Below the pieces are notes generated by a model. That model was not told the DNA's origin. It ran no database searches and saw nothing but the letters and a program-made list of their open reading frames with translations. This document shows positions 19,469 through 28,190 of a DNA stretch of 64,000 nucleotides, in pieces (the first letter of the stretch is position 1; each line of letters starts with the position of its first letter). Source of the DNA: Actinokineospora iranica (GTDB lineage Bacteria; Actinomycetota; Actinomycetes; Mycobacteriales; Pseudonocardiaceae); contig NZ_FMZZ01000001.1 in the NCBI RefSeq assembly GCF_900101685.1, positions 992,001 through 1,056,000 of the forward strand. Reading direction: 5' to 3'. A program made the translations under genes and the position numbers.

Positions 19469-20425
19469 TCACGCTGCGGGGCCGTCGATCAGCTCGCGGG
19501 TGCGGGCGACGTCGCGGTGCATCTGCTCGACCAGCGCTTCGCTGGAGGGGTACTTCTCCATCGCCCGCAGGCGCTCCACGAAGTCGAGGGCGACGCGCTG
19601 GCCGTAGAAGTCCTCGTCCACGTCGAGGACGAACGCCTCCACGCGGCGCTCCCGGCCGGAGAACGTCGGGTTCGTGCCCACCGAGACGGCGGCGGTCAGC
19701 GGCTCCCTGCCGTGCGCGGTCAGCAGGGTGAACCGGCAGGCGTAGACGCCGTCCGCGGGGACGGCGGCGAAGCGCGGGGTGGACAGGTTGGCGGTCGGGA
19801 AGCCGAGTTCGTGGCCGCGGCCGTCGCCGCGCACGACGATGCCCTCCAGCCGGTGCGGACGGCCCAGCGCCGCGGCGGCGGCGCGCACGTCGCCCGCGTC
19901 GATGCAGGCGCGGATGTAGGTCGAGGAGAAGGTGATGTCGCCCGGCGAGTCGGCGGTGACCAGTTTCGCGCCCTCGGTGGCGAAGCCGAACCGGTGGCCG
20001 AGCGCGGTCAGCAGTTCGACGTTGCCCACCGCGCGGTTGCCGAAGGTGAAGTTCTCCCCCACCACGACCGCGGCCACGTGCAGCCGCTCGACCAGCACCT
20101 CGTGCACGAACTCGTCGGCGGGCACTTTGGACAGTTCCGGGGTGAACGGCAGCACGCAGAACACGTCCACGCCCAGGCTCTCGACCAGTTCGGCCTTGCG
20201 GCGCAACGTGGTCAGCTGCGCGGGGTGGCTCCCCGGGCGCACCACCTCGGCGGGGTGCGGGTCGAAGGTGAGCACGACGCTGGGCACGTCCCGCTCCCGC
20301 GCGAGCCGCACCGCGCGGGCGATCAGCTCCTGGTGTCCGCGGTGGACTCCGTCGAACACGCCGATGGTCGCCACACAGCGACCCCAGCCACCGGGTAGGT
20401 CCGCGAGACCGCGCCAACGCTGCAC
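19469..20425 (-). CDS. ribF: Bifunctional riboflavin kinase/FAD synthetase
   Basis: RibF converts riboflavin to FMN and then FAD. The 318-residue protein shows the nucleotidyltransferase signature IGVFDGVHRGHQELI (about 21-35) and FTFDPHP-like VVLTFDPHPAEV, then the C-terminal kinase domain starting near 190 with GRGHELGFPTANL and the conserved Asn/Glu pair (VSVGTNPTF ... EAFVLDVDEDFYGQ). GTG start at 20425. It follows truB by about 40 bases, the usual actinobacterial order. Confident. Confidence 0.97.
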   Translation of the reverse strand: MQRWRGLADLPGGWGRCVATIGVFDGVHRGHQELIARAVRLARERDVPSVVLTFDPHPAEVVRPGSHPAQLTTLRRKAELVESLGVDVFCVLPFTPELSKVPADEFVHEVLVERLHVAAVVVGENFTFGNRAVGNVELLTALGHRFGFATEGAKLVTADSPGDITFSSTYIRACIDAGDVRAAAAALGRPHRLEGIVVRGDGRGHELGFPTANLSTPRFAAVPADGVYACRFTLLTAHGREPLTAAVSVGTNPTFSGRERRVEAFVLDVDEDFYGQRVALDFVERLRAMEKYPSSEALVEQMHRDVARTRELIDGPAA

Positions 20426-20467
20426 GGCGGACAGCCTAGTTGGTGGGCGAGGCGGGGACAGGGTGGG

Positions 20468-21376
20468 TCAGGACACGTTGAGCGCGACCAGCGCCCGCGC
20501 GGTCTTGCCCTCGTCCACGCCCAGCGCGACCGCCTTGCCGGACGGGTCGAAGATGCCGTAGGTGCCCGCGATGCCCGCGGCGGGCAGCCGTTTGCCGTGC
20601 GCGAGCGCGATCGTCTCGACCCGGTCGAGGTCGCGGCGCGGGAACGCGGCGGCCACGGCGGCGTCGAGGTCGAGCGACAGGCCGGGCTCGGACTCCAGCC
20701 GCTCCAGGGTCCGCGCGACGCGCAGGTCGAACGGGCCGACCGTGGTGCGGCGCAGGGCGGCGAGGTGGCCGCCGACGCCGAGGTCGGCGCCGAGGTCGCG
20801 GGCGAGCGCGCGGACGTAGGTGCCCGACGAGCAGTCGACCATGACGTCGAGGTCGATCGCGGTCTCGGCGCGGGTGGCCGCGAGCAGGTCGAAGCGGTGG
20901 ACGGTGACCGGGCGGGCGGGGATCTGGACGTCCTCGCCCGCGCGGACGCGCGCGTAGGCCCGCTTGCCCTCGATCTTGACCGCGCTGACCGAGCTGGGGA
21001 CCTGCTCGATCGGGCCGGTCAGCGCCGCGATGCCCGCGGCGATGGCCTCGTCGGTGACGGCGGCGAGCGCGGCGGGGTCGGGCGCGCCCAGGAACTCGCC
21101 CTCGGCGTCGTCGGTGGTGGTTGCCGCGCCGAGGCGGATGGTGGCGAGGTAGACCTTGCGGTCGAGGGCGAGGTGTCCCAGCAGCTTGGTGGCCCGCTCG
21201 ACGCCGAGCACCAGCACACCGGTGGCCATCGGGTCGAGGGTGCCCGCGTGGCCGACCTTGCGGGTGCCGATGATCCGGCGGACCCGGGCGACGACGTCGT
21301 GCGAGGTCATGCCGGGCGCCTTGTCGACGACGACGAGGCCGGGGGGGACGGTGGGGCGGGACTGGGGTCGGGACAC
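20468..21376 (-). CDS. truB: tRNA pseudouridine(55) synthase
   Basis: TruB makes pseudouridine 55 in the T-loop of tRNA. The 302-residue product has PPGLVVVDKAPGMTSHDVVARVRRI, the catalytic motif GHAGTLDPMATGVL (catalytic Asp), YLATIRLGAATTTDDAEGE and the RALARDLG segment. The start is taken at GTG 21376 (VSRPQSRPTVPPG), as in relatives; a GTG at 21397 that overlaps the MFS stop (GTGA) is the alternative. Confident on function. Confidence 0.96.
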   Translation of the reverse strand: MSRPQSRPTVPPGLVVVDKAPGMTSHDVVARVRRIIGTRKVGHAGTLDPMATGVLVLGVERATKLLGHLALDRKVYLATIRLGAATTTDDAEGEFLGAPDPAALAAVTDEAIAAGIAALTGPIEQVPSSVSAVKIEGKRAYARVRAGEDVQIPARPVTVHRFDLLAATRAETAIDLDVMVDCSSGTYVRALARDLGADLGVGGHLAALRRTTVGPFDLRVARTLERLESEPGLSLDLDAAVAAAFPRRDLDRVETIALAHGKRLPAAGIAGTYGIFDPSGKAVALGVDEGKTARALVALNVS

Positions 21377-21393
21377 GAGCGGAAATCTTATGC

Positions 21394-22758
21394 TCACGCG
21401 GTTTCGGTCCGCGCCCGCGCCGGGATGTCCCAGGTCCGCCGCCGGATCTGGACCGGAACGGCCTCGCCGCGGGCGTCGGCGGCGAACACCGCTGCCCGCG
21501 CCCGCCGCCACCACACCAGGGTGCGCCAGGACCCGAACAGCAGCACGGCGGCCACGGCGAGGAACGCGACCCGGAACGCGCCCGCGTCCGCGGCGGCCGC
21601 GTCGCCGCCGAGCAGCACGCCGATCCCGAACGCGGTGATGGTGACCGCGGTGAACCCGCCGACGTTGACCAGGCCGGTCGCGGTGCCGACGCGGCGGATC
21701 GGGTTGTAGTCGCGGGCCAGCGCGAACGCGACGCCGGACAGCGGGACGCCGACGGAGAACACGCCGAAGGCGACCACGACCAGCGGCGCTGGCGCGACCC
21801 CGCCCGGCCAGCCGAGCAGCAGCCCCCACAGGACCATGGCCACCCCGAGGTAGGCCGCGACCATCGGGACGCGCGCCTGCGGCCTGCGGCCCATGAACTC
21901 GCCGATGAACGGCCCGGTGACCATGCCGACGACCACCAGCAGGCTCAGCACCGCGCCCGCGGCGGCCGCGGACATGCCCTGCGCCTGCACCAGGTACGGG
22001 AAGCCCCAGAGCAGGCCGAGCACGGCCGGGGCGAACATGGTCGAGAAGTGCACCCAGAAGCCGAGCCGGGTGCCCGCCACCCGCCACGCCTGCCGGACCT
22101 GGTCGGCGACCTCGCGCGCGCCCACGGCGTCGGAGCGGTGCGCCTGCTCGCCTTCGGGGGTGTCGCGCACGCGCAGCGCGACGACGACCGCGTAGCCTGC
22201 GGTGGCCGCGCCCGCGACGGCGAAGGTGGCCGTCCAGCCCGCGTCGGCGAGCAGGAGGGTGAGCGGCAGTGTCGCGGCCAGGTTGCCCACGGCGCCGAGG
22301 GCGGCGGTGATCGCGGCGAACGTGGCGTAGCGGCGCGGTGGATAGTAGGCGGCGATGAGGCGAAGGACGCTGACGAAGGTCATCGCGTCGCCGAGGCCGA
22401 GCACGCCGCGGGCGACCAGCGCGAGCGGGTAAGTGGCCGCCACGGCGAAGAGGACCTGGCCCAGTCCCATCAGGACGGCCGCGGCGGTGAGCATCCGGCG
22501 CGGGCCGAAGCGGTCGACGAGCAGGCCGGTCGGGATCTGCATGAGCGCGTACACGCCGATCTGCAGCACGGTGAAGGCGCCGAGCGCGGCGGCGTCGAGG
22601 TGGAACCGGTCCGCGGCCTGCAAACCGGCCACGCCGAGGGACGAGCGGTGGAACACCGCGATCAGGTAGACAGCGGCGGCGGTAGCCCAGATCACCAGCG
22701 CTCGGCGCTTGGCGGCAGGCACTGACGTTCTCCCGTCTTCGGTGAGGGTCCCGTCCAT
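21394..22758 (-). CDS. MFS transporter
   Basis: The 454-residue protein has about twelve membrane helices with the MFS loop LLVDRFGPRRML after helix 2 and a weaker loop after helix 8 (GEFMGRRPQARVP). N-terminal helix AVYLIAVFHRSSLGVAGL contains the R-x-S (HRSSLGVAG) typical of the nitrate/oxalate-like or NarK-related MFS subgroup. ATG at 22758 is the start. The gene inserts between MATE and truB on the same strand. Substrate not known. Confidence 0.88.
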   Translation of the reverse strand: MDGTLTEDGRTSVPAAKRRALVIWATAAAVYLIAVFHRSSLGVAGLQAADRFHLDAAALGAFTVLQIGVYALMQIPTGLLVDRFGPRRMLTAAAVLMGLGQVLFAVAATYPLALVARGVLGLGDAMTFVSVLRLIAAYYPPRRYATFAAITAALGAVGNLAATLPLTLLLADAGWTATFAVAGAATAGYAVVVALRVRDTPEGEQAHRSDAVGAREVADQVRQAWRVAGTRLGFWVHFSTMFAPAVLGLLWGFPYLVQAQGMSAAAAGAVLSLLVVVGMVTGPFIGEFMGRRPQARVPMVAAYLGVAMVLWGLLLGWPGGVAPAPLVVVAFGVFSVGVPLSGVAFALARDYNPIRRVGTATGLVNVGGFTAVTITAFGIGVLLGGDAAAADAGAFRVAFLAVAAVLLFGSWRTLVWWRRARAAVFAADARGEAVPVQIRRRTWDIPARARTETA

Positions 22759-22828
22759 TACAGCGCGCGGGCAGGCTTGATCGTTAGCATTGCTAAGCGT
22801 GCGATCGATCACAGTCCCATATGGACAG

Positions 22829-24124
22829 TCAGGTCCGGATGGCGCCGACCACCGCCCACCGCCCCGACCGCGCGCGCAGCACCAGGCTTCCCAGGCGCGC
22901 CACCATGAACAGCGCGAGGCCGAGCCAGATGCCGACCAGCCCCCAGCCGAACGCCAGCGACAGCCACACCAGCGGGAGGAACCCGACGACGGCGGCCAGC
23001 AGCGTCGCCGTGCGCAGGAACTTCGCGTCCCCCGCGCCGAGCAGCACCCCGTCGAGGGCGAACACGATCCCGGCGATCGGCTGGAGCGCGACGAAGAACC
23101 ACCAGGCGTGCGGGATCTCGGCCAGCACGACCGGATCGTCGGTGAACACGTGCGGCAGGACACCGGCGAGGGCGGCGAACCCGACGGCGAAGACGACGCC
23201 CAGCGCGAAGCCGTAGCCGGAGAGCTGGCGGGCGAGCCCGGTGGCGCGCCGGTCCTCCCCCGCCCCCAGCGCCGCCCCGACCAGCGACTGGGCGGCGATC
23301 GCCAGCGAGTCGAGCACCAGCGCCTGGAACGTCCACAGCTGCAGCACGACCTGGTGCGCGCCCACCGCGCCGACCGAGGTGCGGGCGGCGACCGCGGTCG
23401 CGGAGACGAAGCACGCCTGGAAAGCGAGGCTGCGCAGCACCAGGTCGCGGCCGAGGACCAGCTGGGCGCGCATGACCTCGACCCGCGGCCGCGGCGGGAC
23501 CCGCTCGGACCCGATGGCCCGCAGGAAGAGCGTGCCCGCGACCACCTGCCCGGCGACATTGGCGACGGCGGACCCCTCGAACCCCCAGCCGCCGACCAGC
23601 AGCGGGCAGAGCACGGCGGACACGGCGTTGCCCGCGAGGACATAGCGCAGCGGGCGGCGGGTGTCCTGGACGCCGCGCATCCACCCGTTGCCCGCGAGGG
23701 TCACCAGGATCAGCGGAACGCCGAGCAGGGCGATCCGCAGCCAGCCCACGGCGGCGTCGGCCACCGCGCCCGGCCCGGCCAGCGCCTCGGCGACCGGGCG
23801 GGCCAGCAACTGGCCGACGGCGACGAGCAGGACCCCGACGCCGAGCGCGAGCCAGGTGGCCTGCACCCCCTCCGCGACGGCCTGGTCGCGGCGGCCCGCG
23901 CCGTGTAGCCGGGCGGCGCGGGCGGTGGTCCCGTAGGAGAGGAACGTGAGCTGCGTGGAGAGCTGGGCGAGCACGATCGCGCCGACGCCGAGCGCGCCGA
24001 GCTGCGTGCCGCCGAGATGCCCGACGACGGCGGTGTCGACCAGCAGATACAGCGGCTCGGCCGCGAGAACCGGCAGCGCGGGCAGGGCCAGCCCCGCCAC
24101 CTGCCGCAATGGCACGCGGTCCAT
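22829..24124 (-). CDS. MATE family efflux transporter (DinF-like)
   Basis: The 431-residue protein has about twelve membrane helices and the DinF branch N-terminus VAGLALPALPVLAAEPLYLLVDTAVVGHLG. It couples drug or metabolite efflux to H+ or Na+. It lies next to truB/ribF region as in other actinobacteria (usual order nrnA-MATE-truB). It is divergent from the CGNR gene. Substrate unknown. Confidence 0.92.
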   Translation of the reverse strand: MDRVPLRQVAGLALPALPVLAAEPLYLLVDTAVVGHLGGTQLGALGVGAIVLAQLSTQLTFLSYGTTARAARLHGAGRRDQAVAEGVQATWLALGVGVLLVAVGQLLARPVAEALAGPGAVADAAVGWLRIALLGVPLILVTLAGNGWMRGVQDTRRPLRYVLAGNAVSAVLCPLLVGGWGFEGSAVANVAGQVVAGTLFLRAIGSERVPPRPRVEVMRAQLVLGRDLVLRSLAFQACFVSATAVAARTSVGAVGAHQVVLQLWTFQALVLDSLAIAAQSLVGAALGAGEDRRATGLARQLSGYGFALGVVFAVGFAALAGVLPHVFTDDPVVLAEIPHAWWFFVALQPIAGIVFALDGVLLGAGDAKFLRTATLLAAVVGFLPLVWLSLAFGWGLVGIWLGLALFMVARLGSLVLRARSGRWAVVGAIRT

Positions 24125-24135
24125 CCGCCCTCCCA

Positions 24136-24194
24136 GTAAGGTGCTCTCCGTAAGGTGCTATCACTGCTTACGCCCCTGACACGCTAGCCGTAAG
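24136..24194. promoter_or_regulatory. Direct and inverted GTAAG repeats in the MATE/CGNR divergent promoter
   Basis: GTAAGGTGCT occurs at 24136-24145 and 24150-24159, a 14-base period. CTTACG (24167-24172) and CGTAAG (24189-24194) form an inverted pair further on. Together they cover the spacer between two divergent genes and look like an operator array. The cognate regulator is not known. Confidence 0.45.
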
Positions 24195-24202
24195 GACCGG
24201 AC

Positions 24203-24715
24203 TTGGACAACGGTGATTACCTGGATGTCGCACTCCGCCTGGTGAACGCGGATCTCCCGGACGTCCCCGCGCTCCAGGCCGCCCTGCACGACGAGCCCTG
24301 GTGGGCCTGCCGGGCGACCGAGGAAGACCTCACCGTCCTGCGGTCAGTCGCGTCCGACGCCCGCGCGGTCCTCGACGCCGCCGTCTCCGGCGACGCCGAC
24401 CAGGTGCTGGCCGGGGTCAACGCCCTGCTGGCCGCCCACCCGCCCCGCCCCCGCCTCTCCGGCCACAGCGGCGCCTGGCACATCCACGTGGCCGACGCCG
24501 ACGCCCCACCCGCCACCGAGGTGGCGGCGGCGTCGGCGTGGGGCCTGGCCCAGGCGGTCGTCCGGCACGGCCTGGACCGCTGGGGCCAGTGCGCCGCGGA
24601 GGACTGCGGCAACTACTACCTGGACAGCTCCACGAACCGAGCCAAGCGCTTCTGCTCCCCCCGCTGCGCGAACCGCGTCCACGTGGCCGCTTTCCGCTCC
24701 CGAAACCGGGATTGA
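24203..24715 (+). CDS. CGNR zinc-finger/ABATE-like protein
   Basis: The 170-residue protein has a helical N-terminal domain and a C-terminal zinc finger C-x4-C...C-x3-C-x-NR (CAAEDCGNYYLDSSTNRAKRFCSPRCANRVHVAAFR, about 132-167), the CGNR motif with CANR. The family is thought to bind nucleic acids and act in stress or transcription control in actinobacteria. The TTG start at 24203 has AAGGA seven bases upstream. It is divergent from the MATE gene and may regulate it. Confidence 0.88.
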   Translation: MDNGDYLDVALRLVNADLPDVPALQAALHDEPWWACRATEEDLTVLRSVASDARAVLDAAVSGDADQVLAGVNALLAAHPPRPRLSGHSGAWHIHVADADAPPATEVAAASAWGLAQAVVRHGLDRWGQCAAEDCGNYYLDSSTNRAKRFCSPRCANRVHVAAFRSRNRD

Positions 24716-24765
24716 CTCTTCCGCGACGGTTACACTGAAGTGATTTTGACGATGGGGGATAACTG

Positions 24766-25185
24766 ATGAAGACGTTGGGCAAGCTGACGCTGGCCGCCGC
24801 GATCGCTATCGCGGGCCTCGGGGTCGCCGAAACGGCTTTGCCGGTGGCTCAGGCGGAAGCGGCCATGTCGCCCAGCGCCGAGACTTCGCTGCGCGACGCC
24901 GGAGCCACGATCGTTTTGCGAGTAACGAACATCACCGAAGTCATCACTCTGAACACCATCCACATCCAGCAATTTCTCGACGGGGGCTGGACCGAGCCGG
25001 ACTTCGCCACCCAGTCGACCATGCTCTACCCCGAACCGGGCTGGGACTACGAGGACACCTACTGGCTCAAGGGACCGGGCGGTGAGATTCCTTCCGCTGG
25101 GACATATCGCTTCAAGGTCGTCACAACCGATGAGAACGGTGTCGAGCTAGGCACTGTCCACTCTCAGCGATTCACCACCCACTAG
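24766..25185 (+). CDS. Secreted hypothetical protein
   Basis: The 139-residue product starts MKTLGKLTLAAAIAIAGLGVAETALPVAQAEA, a Sec signal peptide with cleavage near AEA (about 32). The mature 105 residues are rich in beta-strand residues and W/Y (GGWTEPDFATQS, EPGWDYEDTYWLKGPGG, YRFKVVTTDENG), without Cys. An immunoglobulin-like fold is plausible from the alternating hydrophobics, but no family is recognised. GGGGGATAACTG precedes the ATG. Confidence 0.75.
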   Translation: MKTLGKLTLAAAIAIAGLGVAETALPVAQAEAAMSPSAETSLRDAGATIVLRVTNITEVITLNTIHIQQFLDGGWTEPDFATQSTMLYPEPGWDYEDTYWLKGPGGEIPSAGTYRFKVVTTDENGVELGTVHSQRFTTH

Positions 25186-25204
25186 GCCAGGCCGAGTCGA
25201 ACTC

Positions 25205-26305
25205 TCAGTCGGGCAGGCGGGCGCCGGTTTCGGCGTCGAAGAGGTGGACGGCGCCGGGTTGCGGGGCCAGGCCGAGTTTGTCGCCGCGGCGCCAGGGGGA
25301 CATTCCGGGCGCTCGCACGGCGATGGGCTGCGGCGCCGTGCCGTCCGGGGTGAGGTGCGGGGTGTCGGCGGAGCAGTAGAGGTACTGGTCGCTGCCCAGT
25401 TCCTCGACGGCCTCGATCGTCGCGGTGACACCGTCGCCCGCCGGGAGCGTGCGCCAGCCTTCGGGGCGGATGCCGACGACGATGTTCTCGCTGGTCAGCG
25501 CGGCGCGGGCGGCGGGCGAGAGGGGAATCGGGGTGCCGCCGACGTCGGCGGACTCACCGGAGGCCCGGGTGGGGATCAGGTTCATCGCGGGCGAGCCGAT
25601 GAAGCCCGCGACGAACAGGTTGGCGGGGCGGCCGAACAGGCCGATCGGGGTGTCGCACTGCTGCAAGACCCCATCCTTGAGCACCGCGACCCGGTCGCCC
25701 ATGGTCATCGCCTCGACCTGGTCGTGGGTCACGTAGATCGTGGTGACGCCGAGCCGCCGCTGCAGGGACGCGATCTGCGCGCGGGTCTGGACGCGCAGCT
25801 TCGCGTCCAAATTGGACAGTGGCTCGTCCATGCAGAACACCTGGGGGCGGCGAACGATCGCCCGGCCCATCGCGACCCGCTGCCGCTGGCCGCCGGACAG
25901 CTTGGCGGGCTTGCGGTCCAGGTAGGGCTCCAGGTCCAACAGCGCGGCGGCCTCGCGGACGCGGGCCGCCCGCTCCGCCTTGGGCATCTTCGCGATCTTG
26001 AGGTGGAAGCCGATGTTGTCCGCGACCGTCATGTGCGGGTAGAGCGCGTAGTTCTGGAACACCATGGCGATGTCGCGGTCCTTGGGCGGCAGGTCGGTGA
26101 CATCGCGCTCGCCGATGCGGATCGCGCCGTCGTCCACGCCCTCCAGGCCCGCGAGCATCCGCAGAGTGGTGGACTTGCCGCAGCCGGACGGCCCGACCAG
26201 GACCAGGAACTCGCCGTCGGCGACCGCGAGGTCCAGGCCGTCCACCGCAGGGACCGGGCTTCCCGCGTAGTAGCGGGTGGCGCCGTCGAAGGTGACCGTT
26301 GCCAT
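25205..26305 (-). CDS. Sugar ABC transporter ATP-binding protein (UgpC/MsmK type)
   Basis: The 366-residue protein has Walker [10 protein letters not shown] (about 38-46), Q-loop NYALYPHM, signature [14 protein letters not shown], Walker [13 protein letters not shown] and H-loop YVTHDQ, plus a C-terminal MalK-like TOBE/OB domain. It powers the importer encoded upstream. Unlike streptomycetes, where a shared MsiK ATPase serves many importers, this operon brings its own. It is the last gene of the four-gene operon. Confident on role, substrate unknown. Confidence 0.95.
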   Translation of the reverse strand: MATVTFDGATRYYAGSPVPAVDGLDLAVADGEFLVLVGPSGCGKSTTLRMLAGLEGVDDGAIRIGERDVTDLPPKDRDIAMVFQNYALYPHMTVADNIGFHLKIAKMPKAERAARVREAAALLDLEPYLDRKPAKLSGGQRQRVAMGRAIVRRPQVFCMDEPLSNLDAKLRVQTRAQIASLQRRLGVTTIYVTHDQVEAMTMGDRVAVLKDGVLQQCDTPIGLFGRPANLFVAGFIGSPAMNLIPTRASGESADVGGTPIPLSPAARAALTSENIVVGIRPEGWRTLPAGDGVTATIEAVEELGSDQYLYCSADTPHLTPDGTAPQPIAVRAPGMSPWRRGDKLGLAPQPGAVHLFDAETGARLPD

Positions 26306-26324
26306 GACTATCCCTTCCGGACGC

Positions 26325-27242
26325 TCACTTGCCCGCGCCGAGGGTCAGGCCGGTGATGATCCGGCGCGCGAGCAGGAGGTAGAGCACGAGCATCGGCAGC
26401 ACCACGATCGCGACGCCCGCGATCAGCCCGCCGTACTCCGACTGGTAGCTCGCGGCGCTGTTGAAGGCGAACAGCGCGCGGGCGAGGGTGAAGTTGGCGT
26501 TCTCGTTGAGGAACACGATGGCGAGCAGGGTCTCGTTCCACAGCCCGATCGCGTTGAGGATCAGCGCGGTGACCAGTCCGCCGCGGGCGAGCGGCAGCAT
26601 GATCGTGCGGAAGGTGCGCAGCGGGGACGCGCCGTCGAGCGCGGCGGCCTCCTCCAACTCGTCGGGCAGCGACTTGAAGAAGCCGGTCAGCAGGAACACC
26701 GTGAACGGAAGCGAAAGTGCCACGTAGACCAGGAACATGCCGAACAGGTCGTTGGTCAGGTTCACCTCGGCCATCCCGATGAACAGCGGGATCACGACCG
26801 TCTGGAACGGCACGCCCATGCCGATCGCGACGAAGTTCGTCATGCCGTCCGCGCCGCGCGCTCCCAGCCGGGTCAGCGCGTACGCGGCAGGCGCGGACAC
26901 CAGCACGATGACCACCGAGGACACCGCGACCAGGACCACGGTGACCAGGAACGCGCGGCCGAACCCGGCGTTGTCCCAGGCGTAGGCGAAGTTGCGGAAC
27001 GGGTCGCCGCGCTCGAACCAGTGCGCGGGCAGGGCGAACGGCTTGGTGAAGATCTCGATGGGCGTCTTGAACGCCGCCGACACCAGCCAGTAGAGCACCA
27101 GGAGGTTGACCGCGGTGAACAGCCAGACGAACGCCATGCCCAGCACCCGCAACGGGCTCAGGCCGCGGGAACCCGGCGCGGGCTTGGGTTTGCGGGGCGG
27201 CTTGCGGGGCGCGACCGACACCCGAGAGTCCACAGTAGACAT
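26325..27242 (-). CDS. Carbohydrate ABC transporter permease (MalG type)
   Basis: The 305-residue protein has about six membrane helices and the EAA loop [29 protein letters not shown] (about 217-245) that docks to the ATPase. N-terminal tail is basic and Pro-rich ([13 protein letters not shown]). It is 12 bases downstream of the MalF-type gene and 19 upstream of the ATPase gene. Role: inner-membrane channel for a sugar. Confidence 0.95.
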   Translation of the reverse strand: MSTVDSRVSVAPRKPPRKPKPAPGSRGLSPLRVLGMAFVWLFTAVNLLVLYWLVSAAFKTPIEIFTKPFALPAHWFERGDPFRNFAYAWDNAGFGRAFLVTVVLVAVSSVVIVLVSAPAAYALTRLGARGADGMTNFVAIGMGVPFQTVVIPLFIGMAEVNLTNDLFGMFLVYVALSLPFTVFLLTGFFKSLPDELEEAAALDGASPLRTFRTIMLPLARGGLVTALILNAIGLWNETLLAIVFLNENANFTLARALFAFNSAASYQSEYGGLIAGVAIVVLPMLVLYLLLARRIITGLTLGAGK

Positions 27243-27254
27243 TTCGGGTCCCTC

Positions 27255-28190
27255 CTAGAACTGGATGGTGTCGCGGCGCATCAGCCTGCGCAGCAGCACG
27301 ACGAGGACGGACACCAGCAGGATCATCACAACCGCCGCCGCGCAGGCCATGCCGTACTCCGGCGTCCCCTGGGTGCCGAAGGACCGGTCGAAGACGTAGA
27401 CACCCAGCGTCCAGGCCCGGATCGGCGGCGAGTAGGTGCCCGGCCCGGCGAGCACGAACACCAACTCGAAGATCTTGACCGCGCCGATCGTCCACAGCAC
27501 GCCCGCGACGCCGATCACGTCCCAGGTCAGCGGAAGCGTGACGTGCCGGAACTTCTGCCACGGCGTCGCGCCCGCGATGTCGGCGTCTTCGTAGAGATAC
27601 GGCGGGATGCGGTCGACCGCGGCCATCAGGATCGTGATGTAGAAGCCGGAACTGGCCCAGATCAGGCACCCGGTGACGACCCAGGTGACGTTCTCGGCCT
27701 GGAGGAACTTCACCGCGTCGAGGCCGACCGATTCCAGCAGGTGGTTGGCCAGGCCCTGCCGGTTCGGCCGGTAGATCAGCACGATGCTGAAGAACATCCC
27801 CAGCGCCACCGGGGCCACGATGTTGGGGAAGAACAGGATCGCGCGGATGAGCTTCCCGCCGCGCATGTCGCGCAGCACCATGGTGAACAGGAACGCCAGC
27901 AGGAACGTGCCGACGCCGCCCGCCACGATGTAGAGCAGGGTGTTGAGGAACGAGTACCGGAACGCGTCCGAGGACAGCAGTTCGACGTAGTTGGCGAACC
28001 CCGTGAACTCCGGGGTGTCGCCCGCGCCCGCCCACGAGGTGAACCCCAGCGCCACGGTCGCCAGGGTCGGCACGACGAGGAACACCACGTACAACGTCAC
28101 GGCGGGCAGGAAAAACGGGAAGAACAACCGCTTCTTGCGGACCAGGTGCGCGCCGGACGCCCGCCCGCCCACGTCGGTCGAACCGGGCAT
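27255..28190 (-). CDS. Carbohydrate ABC transporter permease (MalF type)
   Basis: The 311-residue protein has about six helices (first FFPFFLPAVTLYVVFLVVPTLATVALGF) and the EAA-type loop YEDADIAGATPWQKFRHVTLPLTWD (about 207-231). The ATG at 28190 overlaps the stop of the binding-protein gene (ATGA). Forms the channel with the MalG-type gene. Confidence 0.94.
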   Translation of the reverse strand: MPGSTDVGGRASGAHLVRKKRLFFPFFLPAVTLYVVFLVVPTLATVALGFTSWAGAGDTPEFTGFANYVELLSSDAFRYSFLNTLLYIVAGGVGTFLLAFLFTMVLRDMRGGKLIRAILFFPNIVAPVALGMFFSIVLIYRPNRQGLANHLLESVGLDAVKFLQAENVTWVVTGCLIWASSGFYITILMAAVDRIPPYLYEDADIAGATPWQKFRHVTLPLTWDVIGVAGVLWTIGAVKIFELVFVLAGPGTYSPPIRAWTLGVYVFDRSFGTQGTPEYGMACAAAVVMILLVSVLVVLLRRLMRRDTIQF

